From Theobroma cacao (lineage: Eukaryota; Streptophyta; Magnoliopsida; Malvales; Malvaceae), in assembly GCF_000208745.1 (NCBI RefSeq), contig NC_030859.1:21520949-21584948 (forward strand): a stretch of 64,000 nt of DNA, in the 5' to 3' direction. Positions 25,022 to 35,666 of the stretch are shown here, piece after piece; position 1 is the stretch's first letter; each line of letters starts with the position of its first letter. Position numbers and translations under genes: made by a program. The notes below the pieces were generated by a model that saw only the letters and a list, made by a program, of their open reading frames with translations, was not told the DNA's origin and did not search any database.

Positions 25022-27493
25022 ATGGTCAAATCCGAAACAGACAAAGCAAAGAGAAAACGCCCTGATCAAACCATGGAAGAGACCTTCTCTTTGATGCTTC
25101 ATGGTTGTAAGTTAGCTAAAGACCTTGAATCAAACCTGGGAAATCTGGCACACCAACCGGAGATCCTTTCCAAGTCCTGTGATGATATCGTGAAGGTTTT
25201 TGCTGCTGCGAAAGAACGGTTGAATGCTGATCAAGACCCCGCTTTGTTTACGCAGTTACTCCGCCAATCCCCGAGTTCATCACAGCAGCCGCAGCAGAGC
25301 ACCGATCCCAGCTTGCAGGAATGGCTAAAGTATGGTGTTATTACACAGGCAATGGACATGATTCAGCAGCAGATTTTGGCCGGAAAAGCTCCGTTGGAAA
25401 CCAACGAAATGGGTGGAAAGAACTTGTTGGAGGGTTCTGCTTCTGCTCGATTGAAGGGCAGCGTAGGAGCAGAGATCCAGGCAATGGAATTATCAGATTC
25501 TGGTAGAGGCTCTTCATCCTCATCGCAGCGACCCCGAAGAAGGTTAGAACCTTGCCCTACTTATCTCCATATTCATTCCCTGGTTTTGTCAATGCAATGC
25601 CAAATGGAAGGCGCCATTGCCTTGCATGTAAGGTACATTCCAATTCACCAGAAATTAAAAGCAAAACAACATACATACATATCCAAGCACTTTCTTGAGG
25701 TTATCAGGATCAGTCCTTTAACCACTGGTTTTCTTCATTTTTATTTTTTTATCTGTTGATTCTTGCAGCAGGAAGGATGATGAAGAGAAATGCACCATGA
25801 CAGTCCCAGCTCCACAGATGGGAAACACTGATCTCCCACCGGAGGATAACTTCACCTGGAGAAAATACGGGCAGAAAGAAATTCTGGGTTCAAGATACCC
25901 GAGGTAATTAATTAAATTATAATCTCTTTTGACACATTCAACAAGCATAGAATCGTTTACTAATTGCATCAGTCACGTAAAGATTGAAGGTCTTCGTTCC
26001 AAACTGCCAACAGCTCCATTTCCTTTCTAAAGTTTGATCAAGTATATAAAGTCGCTTAGAATTTGACTCAGTCTATATTCTCTGACTGCTTAATTGGTGA
26101 GAAATTCTATATGCATGCCGTACTTAAAGTCCCTTTTGGTCCGTGAATGCCCAACTCCCTTAAAAGACAGATGGTAAATTTTTTTTTTTAAAAGTGTCAT
26201 AATTAAAATAATAATAATTATTAAAAAACTTAATAAGTTTGTTATTATCATTAATTATATAAAACTTTAGGCATGGATTTGCCCCCTAAACTTCCTCAAA
26301 CTTGAAAATGATTCTTCTAACATAAACCAACTAATAACCTCAATCAGTAGATTTAAGTTTTTGAAGATCGTCCTAATCAAAATTTAAATATTTTGCGTGA
26401 ACATGCATAAATTGTTCATTTTTTTTCTTTTTATTCGAAGGAAAAGAAATTGAAACCCTATTTATTAAGTAAAAAATCACGCAGGTCTAATGATATAAAG
26501 CTTGGTTTATACATAATATTATCAACTCTATTTTTAAAGTTTTTTAAGTTCGTTTTAATCAAAATTCAAGCGTGTATGGTTTGTTTCTTATTAATCAAAT
26601 TGCTTTTGATATTTGATATTAGGGTTCTCAACTTTAATCTTTAGTCTTGCAGCTCTTGACCAATGAATGGTGCATGATAATCATGTATGTTGACCCCAAA
26701 GAAAAATGATAATCGTGTGGGTTGATTTAGATCAGGACATGCTATAGTCATGAAAAGTTAATTAATTAATGCCTCATTTGATTGTTGATATAAAAAGATT
26801 ATAAACTTAGGTTTAAATTTTCAGGGGTCGGTTTAATCAAAATCGAACTTTTACGTAAATTAACTTATATAAATTATTTGTTTGTTTTATAATTAGAGTA
26901 AAAGAAAATCGAACTCTTACTTATTGAATAAGAATTAGGGTTCTCATAAGTTAATTAACTTGAATTCATGTACGTTGAATGATGATGATAATCATATATG
27001 TTGACTTGGATTTAGGGCATACTACCGGTGCACACACCAGAAGCTGTACAACTGCCCCGCAAAGAAGCAAGTGCAGCGCCTGGACAACGACTTCTACACA
27101 TTTGAAGTAACATACATCGGTCAACATACGTGCCACATGTCCTCCACGGCACCGTCAATCCCGCCACCACCCCCTCTAGAGACAGGAACACAGGACCAGA
27201 TAATGACCCAAGCCATGGTTAGTCAGCCTACACCAGCTTCTTCTTCCTCAGTTCCTCTAGGAAGATGGCTCTCAATGGAATTCACTAGCCTTGCTTCTGC
27301 TTCATGTGGAAGTGGTAGTGGCGGTGCAGGTGGCTCCACCGCAACAGCCCGATACGGTCGGGAGGTTGACTATCCGGTGGTGGCGGATATGGCTGATGTA
27401 ATGTTTAATTCAGGTAGCAGCAGCAGCAATAGCATGGAATTTATTTTTCCTTCTGTGGAAGATAAGTGGGAGGCAGGGGACAAGAAAAATTGA
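25022..27493 (+). CDS. Group III WRKY transcription factor, WRKY55-like
   Basis: Exons 25022-25542, 25772-25903 and 27016-27493 give 376 residues. The single DNA-binding domain has WRKYGQK at 203-209 and the group III zinc finger C-x7-C-x23-H-x-C (Cys223, Cys231, His255, Cys257). The last intron sits at the Arg codon of YPR, the intron place usual for this group. The N-terminal part (METFSLMLHGCK-like, preceded by basic KRKRP, a likely nuclear signal) resembles WRKY55. The C-terminus is rich in Ser, Gly and Pro. Exon 2 has a tandem acceptor (cagcag), so an extra Ser may be included. Translation might start at the ATG 17 codons later (MEETFS). The protein should bind W-boxes in the nucleus; group III members act in defence and senescence. 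From memory, WRKY55 and WRKY54 are also neighbours in Arabidopsis. Confidence 0.93.
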
Positions 27494-27959
27494 TGACAAA
27501 AAAGGACAAAGAGGAAAATTTTGCTGCATTTTCTAGAAGAGGAAGAAAATGTTTTTTCACTTATACTATTCATTGATTGGCGACTAATCTCTAGTGACGA
27601 TGATCGTAATGTAACATGTGTTAATTTCTCGACTTCTTTTTTTTTTTTATGAATTTTGACTTCATTTTTATTTTTTGTTTTTGTTTTTGTTTTTCTTAAA
27701 ATTCGGATAATAAATCTCATGTAGGCTTAGGGTACACTGAATTTTTATTTTTTTTTGCAGGTTATTGGAAAATTTTGATTTTCTTGTAACATTGTTGTAC
27801 TTTGGTGGCCTTGTATAGGAACATTTACTTTTGGCTTTGTAGATTAAATAATATTAATTGTTGTTTTAATGTTTATATGCCTTTGCTTATTAGGGTTAGA
27901 TGAATGCTTCGTTTAAAAGTAATATGATGAATTATTAATTATGCGTGTGTACGTTTTAA

Positions 27960-28488
27960 TAAAGGGTAAAATACATTAACACTCTTACCTTTTAACTATA
28001 ATTATATCTAAGTTCACTAATTTTCAAAGTGAACATTTTGTCCAAAAAAATATTTTCATTAGACGCATAAAACTTGTCGTTAATCAACCGTCTATGTTTA
28101 CATACCAATATTTTTACAATAATTTTGTCCTTCATTAGTTTTAAAAATTACCACTATATAAATTATAATTTTTAATTTTTAAACTTTTTCTCTTTTTTTT
28201 TAAAAAAAGTCTTTTCGACCAACCATGGTCGACGGCAAATCAGTGCTCCCTTGCAGAGCTTGATCGAGGCTCCCTTGGAGATGAGTGGTCGACCGATTTA
28301 AAAGAACGCTGCTACCTTGCTTAAGAGAAAGGAAAAGGTGGAAAAAAAAGAAAAAAATATTTTAAATATTTCATATTTAGATATTACCGTCATTTGCACA
28401 TTTGGGATAAAATATTCATTTTAAAAAACAATAGACCTACGTATAATTATGATTAAAGGTTAAAGGTGTTAATGTATTTTACCCTTTA
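27960..28488. mobile_element. MITE-like element with long terminal inverted repeats
   Basis: The left end begins TAAAGGGTAAAATACATTAA and the right end is its reverse complement; the match is perfect for about 23 bp and continues with mismatches to roughly 95 bp on each side (for example the CTAATTTTCAAAGTGAAC side against the 28400-28440 side). The inside is about 330 bp with no open frame. No clear target-site duplication could be fixed, so the superfamily is undetermined. It lies 470 bp after the WRKY55-like stop codon. Confidence 0.8.
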
Positions 28489-29149
28489 ATATATTGTGTA
28501 TTAAGTTTTATAACTCGATGATCGTTTGCGCCATTATAACCCACAGTAACATTATGGTTAATGTTATACGGTCAAGTTTAGACATATATTATTTTCAAAT
28601 GAGATGTGCTAAATCTATAGTTGAATGAATCACTTGAATATAATTGAATTGACTTACATGTTTTTTTAGATTAAATTTATAAATTTGTTTTATAAACCAA
28701 AATTTTAATTAATGACGGCTCATATTTACCAAAAATTTTAATAAAAAAGTCAAGAGGGTTAATCTAATTTTTTATACATATAAAAATAAATAAATAAATA
28801 AACATAATTTTTCATCATTATGTCTTGATATATTCTCATTTTGTTTGAAAGTATTAGCGAGGGTTGAGCTTGGGAAAAGTGAAAGGGGCCTTCAGACAAC
28901 AAAAGAAGCCCATTCATGCTTTAATTAAACTTGAACAGGAACTTGGCCCTATTAACTTACTTAATCTTCCAAACCCATTAATATTTAATTAACTGGCAAT
29001 AAGTGCTTTGGATAAATTACCTGTCTTACAAAGGTGAGTGATAGTTAGCTCAAGGGTTTAAACCTTTTTTTCTATAATATTTAAATAAGTTTTTATATTA
29101 TTTTTAAAAAATTTTAAATAAATTTTTATTTTTTTATCACGTTTAATTA

Positions 29150-29400
29150 AATTTTTATATTTTTCATTTAAATCAAATAAATCTTAATAATTAATAATTA
29201 ACTAATTACAATTAATTAAAATATAATTTGTCATTTTATATTCACATCTTCTGCGATTCTTTAGTATTACATTCATCGTTATTACGTAAAAATTTTGATT
29301 CCAAAGATTGAAAAATTTTTATATTTTTATTTTGAATCAAATAAATTTTTATAATTAATGATTAATTTAATTAAAATATTACTTATCATTTTATATCACA
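29150..29400. repeat. Diverged direct repeat, about 165 bp apart
   Basis: Sequence at about 29150-29246 (from AATTTTTATATTTTTCATTT to TCATTTTATATTCACA) is repeated at about 29314-29400 (AATTTTTATATTTTTATTTT to TCATTTTATATCACA), both containing ATCAAATAAAT in the middle. AT-rich, no coding content. Confidence 0.6.
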
Positions 29401-29584
29401 TGACGTTAATATGACATATTAATATATTATAATTAATAATAATATAATATATTAATTTAATAAGATAACATGATCATGTGATATTTTTTAATTTTACATC
29501 AACATGATGTCATGTGTTCGAAAAAAAAAAAGGAAAGAACGAAATAAACCGGGAAAGTGGTGAAGCGAGTGTCACTATCCCAAT

Positions 29585-30110
29585 GTCAGTAACCAGTGTC
29601 TAGCCTTGGCCGGTTGGCCTAGAGCTAGCCTGGATGGCTTTAATGTAGCAATGAAGGGCGGGCAAATTGTGCACGTTTCAAACACAAAACAACATCGAGG
29701 ACAACGTTGGATTGTCTCCCAAGTGATCATGGCATATGAATCCCATAGTCCAGGCAAGCCACATTTTCCTTGCATTTGTCGCTTTAATTTATATATTCCT
29801 CCCTTCCCTTTGCATACGTTCCTTTTTCTTCATTTTTTAGCCTACTTTTTGTCCAAGTTTGGACACCAAAGTTCTGCCATCCAATAGTCTCATTCACACC
29901 TTCAACACTGTTATTGTTTTTTTATATAATTAAAAAAAAGATTTGAATATTATTTTTTAAATAAAAATTATGCATCAATTAATAAATTAAATACTCGAGT
30001 GTATTCTTACCGTTTAGTTATACACTTCCCATTGTTTTGTCTAAGGAAGCCTAATCCCTTTGTCACTCACATCAAACTTGTTCCACAACAAAGTTTTTTT
30101 GATGTATAAT
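29585..30110. repeat. Decayed segmental duplication, copy A
   Basis: Three collinear blocks recur in copy B at 30930-31345: GGTTGGCCTAGAG (near 29611), a block from CCCTTTGCATACGTTCC to CACACCTTCAACA (29802-29907), and TCTAAGGAAGCCTAATCCCT (near 30040) followed by CCACAACAAAG. Spacing differs by indels. No coding sequence is seen. Confidence 0.65.
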
Positions 30111-30590
30111 TATCTAAACTATAGGTATTGCTTGAAAAATGAATATAAAGGATATAGTATATAGAGTGTAAAGTATTGGAAAGCTTTAATCTAAGACGTG
30201 AAAATTAGCTCGTAAAAGTTTGTACAAGTAATTTTGAATTATACGAGGAAAGATATCACTCTCGTCGCATAAATCCCACTACTCTTACCTCATGATTGAA
30301 CTTAAAAACTTGAAGCATAATCATAGACTTGTTTCACAACAAAGTTTTATAATCATATCATTTATTATGTTTAGAATTGTTATATCTAGGGCTAACAATA
30401 GGTACTACTTGGAAAATGAATAAAAAGGATAGTATATAGATAGAGTGTGGGGTTTTGAAAAAATTTATTTGAAGATATAAAAATTAATTTGTAAAATTTT
30501 ATACACGTAATTTTGAATTGTACGATGAAAAATATCACTTTCATTTCATAAATCCCATGATTGAACTCGAAAACTTGAAGTATAATCATG
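30081..30590. repeat. Two-copy tandem repeat, about 251 bp unit
   Basis: Unit 1 (30081-30329) starts TTCCACAACAAAGTTTT and ends AACTTGAAGCATAATCATAG; unit 2 (30332-about 590) starts TTTCACAACAAAGTTTT and ends AACTTGAAGTATAATCATG. Shared inner words include GAATATAAAGGATA / GAATAAAAAGGATA and GTAATTTTGAATT. It sits between the two copies of the larger duplication. Confidence 0.8.
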
Positions 30591-30929
30591 AAAATATTCG
30601 CATTTGGCATTGACCTGCCTTAACAAGACATCATTGAACTAGAGGCTGATCAATAAGTGGCTGGGGAGGCTTCATATCTTCCCACCAGCCATTCTTACTG
30701 CATTTTAAAGGAACATTTAATTCAATCAAATCAGAGTCTAACTCACTAGGTACTAATCTTTAATGTAGTAGTGAAGAATGGTACTAGCCCTGTCTCTTGA
30801 AAAAGGATAAGAAAGAAAAGGGATGAAACAAGGGCTGGTCCATAGGGATAGGGAAGAAGAAAAGTAAGGAAAGGATTTGGATTACTCCCAGTACCAAACA
30901 CTACCTTTAGGGTGACGACAAAGCTCAGA

Positions 30930-31345
30930 ATAGCAGTAGCTAACCTAGGCCAGTTGGCCTAGAACAGCTACAGTTTCTAGATATTTGTCGGTTTGTTGAT
31001 ACCTTTCCAATAGTTTTTCCACTTTCCCCTTTGCCTACGTTCTATTTTTCTTACCGTTGGGCGACATTGATGCCCCGTTCTCTGGGTTACCTTTTGCCCA
31101 AATTTGAGCACCAAAATTCTGCCATCGTGGTCTAGTCCACACCTTCAACACCCCCCACAACTGGATTGATCTTTCACTACTGTTTGATTTATCTAACTAT
31201 ACTAATTTGTCTTTGCAAATGACATTTGCTAAACCTGTGCCTTGTTATGATCTGATCCACATATCCTCAGTTTCGCTTTATTTTTTGGCTAAGGATGTCT
31301 AATCTCTTTCATTACCATATAACTTTTTCCACAAAAGTTTGAAAG
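30930..31345. repeat. Decayed segmental duplication, copy B
   Basis: Matches copy A in order: AGTTGGCCTAGAA (near 30951), CCCCTTTGCCTACGTTC through CACACCTTCAACA (31026-31149), and GCTAAGGATGTCTAATCTCTTTC (near 31288, given here in part as GGATGTCTAATCTC) followed by TTTCCACAAAAGTTTG. Identity is well below that of a recent copy. Confidence 0.65.
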
Positions 31346-31778
31346 TTCGTACTCGTCAGGGACCCCATGTTGTAGATACAATGAATTCAGACAAAGATAA
31401 GTCATTGTTCTGCTTTTTTCCTGGAAATATACAATCAATGCTTGGTGTTTCGTTGTACGTACAGTTTTGTTTCGAAAAAAGACAGTTTTACAGGTTAGAG
31501 ATGATACGAAAGGCTGTGAATGGATAATACAAGCACATTGTCCCCTGTAGTTTCAGACAGCAATCCAAGCACATCTGATCGATACTTGTCTGATACAGCA
31601 GTCCAAGCACCAGTTGCAGAATTGGATATGGGGTTCCTCGTATCTAAAGGAAAATATAGTTTCAGACACCTGGAGAAGGCCTTCAATGGTTGTTATTACT
31701 CCACATGACCGATTACATGGAATAGGAAACTGTCGTAGCTAGCTACGCATATGAACTTTACAAGGAGCTAGACTAGAA

Positions 31779-33157
31779 CTAGACGAACTCACTTTCATCA
31801 AAAGTAAAATCACTTTGAAACTCTACAGGCTTAATCTGTAGGTCCATAATTTCGAAACCACTCAGACCTATTATATCCTTCCACACGTTGGAGTCCCAGT
31901 CGGTAAGATCGCTTGCTGTCGTCTCTTCCTTGGATTCTTGCTTCACGGTTGGGGTTGTGGGAGATGGGTTCAAGCAGTGATGATGGTGGTGCTGTTGTTT
32001 GCTTGAGATTTTGGAGTCACCCGATGTGACCATATTGTAAGATTTCCAAGGTTCAGAATGATCTGTGATGATTTGGGGAGCCTTGGATGAGTCTCTGCAG
32101 GTGTGGCTGCCAATGTAAACTGTCTGAAACATTTGGGAATCATCTTCCATTCTTTGGACTTGTTTGGTTGCTCTGCAGCCTTGATCATACTTTCGAGTGC
32201 ACCTGAAGTAACTCCTGTTCATGACAAAGGAAGGAGCCCATGATTAATCAGCTTAAATTCAGTTCTTGTCTTGATTAAGAAATTAGTGTACTGATATTTC
32301 TTTCTGTTTGTCCTATAGGACGTCCTGCCTATTTTCACATATTTCCACAACTACTTTATTTACTGACTCCTGATTTTTCCACCACTTATGCGACCTTTTT
32401 CTTACTCAAAAAGGTTCCGTTTCAGTACAGTTGATTGCTTAGAAGATAAGATATACGAATAATCATGACAAATTTAGAAAATCACCCATACATGAAGAAT
32501 CATTTTCATACAATGGATTCCATCTGTTTTTTAATTTCATTGCCAAATGAGCAAGGACCTGTGATGTGACTATACCTTGGGTGCTTAGCATTGAGGATCT
32601 CCTTTTGTCCGTACTTCCTCCAGGCATGGCCATCTTCCATTGCGGCAGAAATCACTGTCCAAGTATTTGCAGCCCTCCTGGAAAGCCAACACATCGGATC
32701 AATATTAGAATCTATTATTATGTGAACATTTAATGAAGCCATGTACAAACAAAAAAACTCTGTTGTTTCTTAGATTGGAATTGGAATTGGACTAGAAGAA
32801 TCTTTACTTTCTCTTGTAACAGCCTCTCCTGTCCTTGGAGGACGGTCTCTTCCTGCTCTCACTAGAATCTTCAGACCTCCGGTCAACACAACAGGGCGAA
32901 TCATCGTTAGAATTAGTCGCCTGATTCCGAGAAACCTGAGCCGAGTCACAAGAACTCAGCACAGAAATCGTCTCATTGAAAGATCTCAAGATCTTCTGCA
33001 CAAGTTCCTTAGCCGTGAGTTGCCCACGTTCTTCAGAGGGCTTGTGGAAAAGAATCTGAAGCTGGGTAGCACACTCTTGCCCATGAACAAGTTCTTGTAT
33101 CACCCTTTTCTTGTCGCTAGACAGCCTTTCAGGGCAGGGGAAAAGGGTAGTACCCAT
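31779..33157 (-). CDS. Group III WRKY transcription factor, WRKY70/WRKY54-like
   Basis: Exons 32808-33157, 32576-32677 and 31779-32214 on the minus strand give 295 residues. Start ATG is at 33157 (MGTTLFPCPERLSSDKK). The domain has WRKYGQK at 136-142 followed by EILNAKHPR, the intron at the final Arg codon, then C-x7-C-x23-H-x-C (CTRKYDQGC ... HTC), all diagnostic of group III. A His-rich run (HHHHH) and an acidic C-terminus ending FDESEFV follow; the latter may be an activation or interaction surface. WRKY70/54 proteins act downstream of salicylic acid and in senescence and stress. The gene is tail to tail with the WRKY55-like gene, 4.3 kb apart. A TGACGT motif lies upstream at 33391-33396. 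WRKY70 and WRKY54 cannot be told apart without a tree. Confidence 0.93.
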
Positions 33158-35666
33158 AACTGTTATCAGCAAGAAAAAAGAAACGTGTCTACTTTCTACT
33201 TGGCTTTGCTCGCTCCAAGTAAGTAGTTAGGTTGCAAGGGATCAGAAGAGATAAGGATTTAAAACATAGCTTTGACAGGAAAAAGGCAGAGGTGAGGAAG
33301 GGGAGAAGCAAATGAAGGGAAAATGTCAGGAAGGGGGCATTGTTATTAAGTGGGGGATAGTGAAAGAAACAAATGCTGACAAAAGCGAGCTGACGTTACT
33401 CTCCTGATGGAAGCCTGATGCCAACGTTATCTCTCCCTACCTTCCTTTTCCCTTTGTTTTTTTCTGGCTGGAACCTGAGGCCGACGCCTCCTTTTCTTTC
33501 TCATCTACAAACACTGAGCAACAACTAGTGCACTTGTTCAATTCATATGGAAAAAAGAAAACAAAGGGGTTTGTTGATGATAAACAATTCCACCCCAAGC
33601 CATCATTATCTAGAGAAACAGTGGCCTCAAGGAGTATTAAATGGGTTTGGAAAAACTATTTTAATGTTTGAAATTCAAGGTAGGGTGGCTTTCAAAGATT
33701 ATTCCATTGTTTTCCCCATGGACGACTTTACTGTAAAAATACTGCCATCTATCGTATAATCTCTAGTTCATATTTCTTTTTTGCCTGCCTTGGGTGTTGA
33801 AAATTCAGGAATACATAAGCATTTTAGACAGTCCAATGAATGGAATTCGTCGTGCACCATGCTGTTTGTAAAGTATTGGGATTCATCTCCAAGAAAAGAT
33901 TTACTTATCTAATCAAATTGCAATATATATATATTGTGATGATCTACAAGTAGGTACCATGTGAGTGTGGCCATGTTTCCTATTGAAAACCAAAAGCTGG
34001 CAGAAGCCATTTGTTTTTCTTTCTTTCTTTCCATTCAACTCTATCATATTCTTTGTTTATGATAATTTTGAATACGATCCGTTTTCATAAAATATTACAA
34101 AATTAAAAAAAAAAAAATTGAATTCGGGGTTTTTTTGTTTTGTGTCTTAGAAGTATAGACACTTTTTTTTAAGTAAAAAAAAAAAAAGAATGGAAATTAG
34201 GAAAGGAATGGATAGATGTTTGAAGAAATTAAGGCAGGCTGGGGTAGGAGATAATGATATAATGAACGAAACATGACTAAAGAAAAAGTTATGGGAATAT
34301 AAAGGTAATAGAAGGCAAAGAAAAGAAACAGATGAATTAGTTTGTGATTGATATTGATAAGGAGTGTGGAAGTCCATGCACTGAAGTTTCCATGAGTCTT
34401 CCTTCCCCTTCCCTTCTAGATGAACTGGTTCCATGTTTTTGACAAATTGCCCCTCCCCCCTTTGATTGCTTGAGATTTTTAGTAAAATATTAGGTTGACT
34501 AGTCTGGAAGCAGAAAGTGATGTGTTATTTCCTTTGATCCTTGGTGTAATATTATTTCTGGCAGTAAAGCCAAAACTATAACTTTCAAGCTTACAAATTC
34601 TCTTGTCCTATATCATTGTATTCCAAAAATAGGAAAAACTAATGCTGTAATTTTCAATATTAAATTCATTATTATATAGTAGTTTAAATATGGAAATGCA
34701 TGAAAACAATGTAAATTTTGAATACAAAATGTATTCAAATTCAAATTTTTGTTTAAATTTTCGTGAAAATTAAAGAGAGATAAACATTTCGGGTCAAAGG
34801 GAGTAATAATTTTTAAAAAAAATTATCAATTGTAATATATGTTTGAAATTGTGTGATATTATTTATTATTTACACATCTTATAATTATTATTATTTTGAA
34901 TTCGGATCATTTAGCTCGTGTCACGACCTAAATATAATAAATTTTGACACGTATCGAGAAGAAAATGAAAATAAACCTTCCATAAGCATTATTATATACC
35001 CAAATATTGTTTTGATTAGTTAATTTGTAAATCAAGAAAGGTCAAAAGGCCTTCCTAATTTGAATGTGGCATTTTTTGTTTTTAATTTGGCTTTGGTAAA
35101 AGCAACTTGACTACTAGCACAAATGCAACATGAAAATATATTTAGTTTAACCCAAGTTGTCAATTCCACATCATGCACATAGTTGATTAATACCATCTTG
35201 AGGAAAATCTTTGATTGATGATTAGAATTACTGTTAAATTGGTTTTAATGATTCATTTAAAAGAAAACCCAGACTAAGAATGCTATCGGTTATCAATAAT
35301 TCAATAATTATTATCTAATACGTCGATTATGGAATTTAAAACCCGAATAGGAATTAATGTTGTCGATAATCATTAATAGAGTTCTTTAATTTCACAACAC
35401 GAATTAAAAAAGATGATACGGATTTATTTAAGGTATGTTTAAATAAAAATTAATTATTAAATGAACATGTGATAATTATATAAATTTGACTAAGATATAA
35501 AAAAAAAATACGCTCGTAATTGGATTTGGATAAATGGGCTTTTTTGGGTTTGGATACTGCAGAAATGGGCTAAAAATGAGCCCATTTGGTAGTTATTTGA
35601 CCCGATATACCCAACAAGTATCAGCCCGGAAGGAATAGAGCAAAGTAGAAGGAAGAGCAGAAGGAA
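33158..35666. other. Divergent spacer between WRKY70/54-like and STR8-like genes
   Basis: The first 400 bp probably hold the WRKY promoter and leader, with a TGACGT motif at 33391-33396. W-box sequences (TTGACT near 34494 and 35109; GGTCAA near 34795 and 35041) lie more than 1.3 kb upstream of the WRKY ATG. From about 34,600 to 35,530 the DNA is strongly AT-rich and probably old repeat sequence. No gene is seen. Confidence 0.45.

Noticed and set aside
29606..29887. 93-codon plus-strand frame in duplicated block A
   Set aside because: The matching block B carries indels and no corresponding frame, so the reading frame is not conserved.
31379..31700. Possible third WRKY remnant between the two WRKY genes
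   Set aside because: No WRKYGQK, C-x7-C or group III zinc-finger trace was found in any frame of the spacer.
31339..31708. Open frames on both strands near the WRKY70/54-like 3' end
   Set aside because: They overlap in sense and antisense, contain small internal repeats and show no recognisable protein; the area belongs to decayed duplicated DNA and the WRKY 3' flank.
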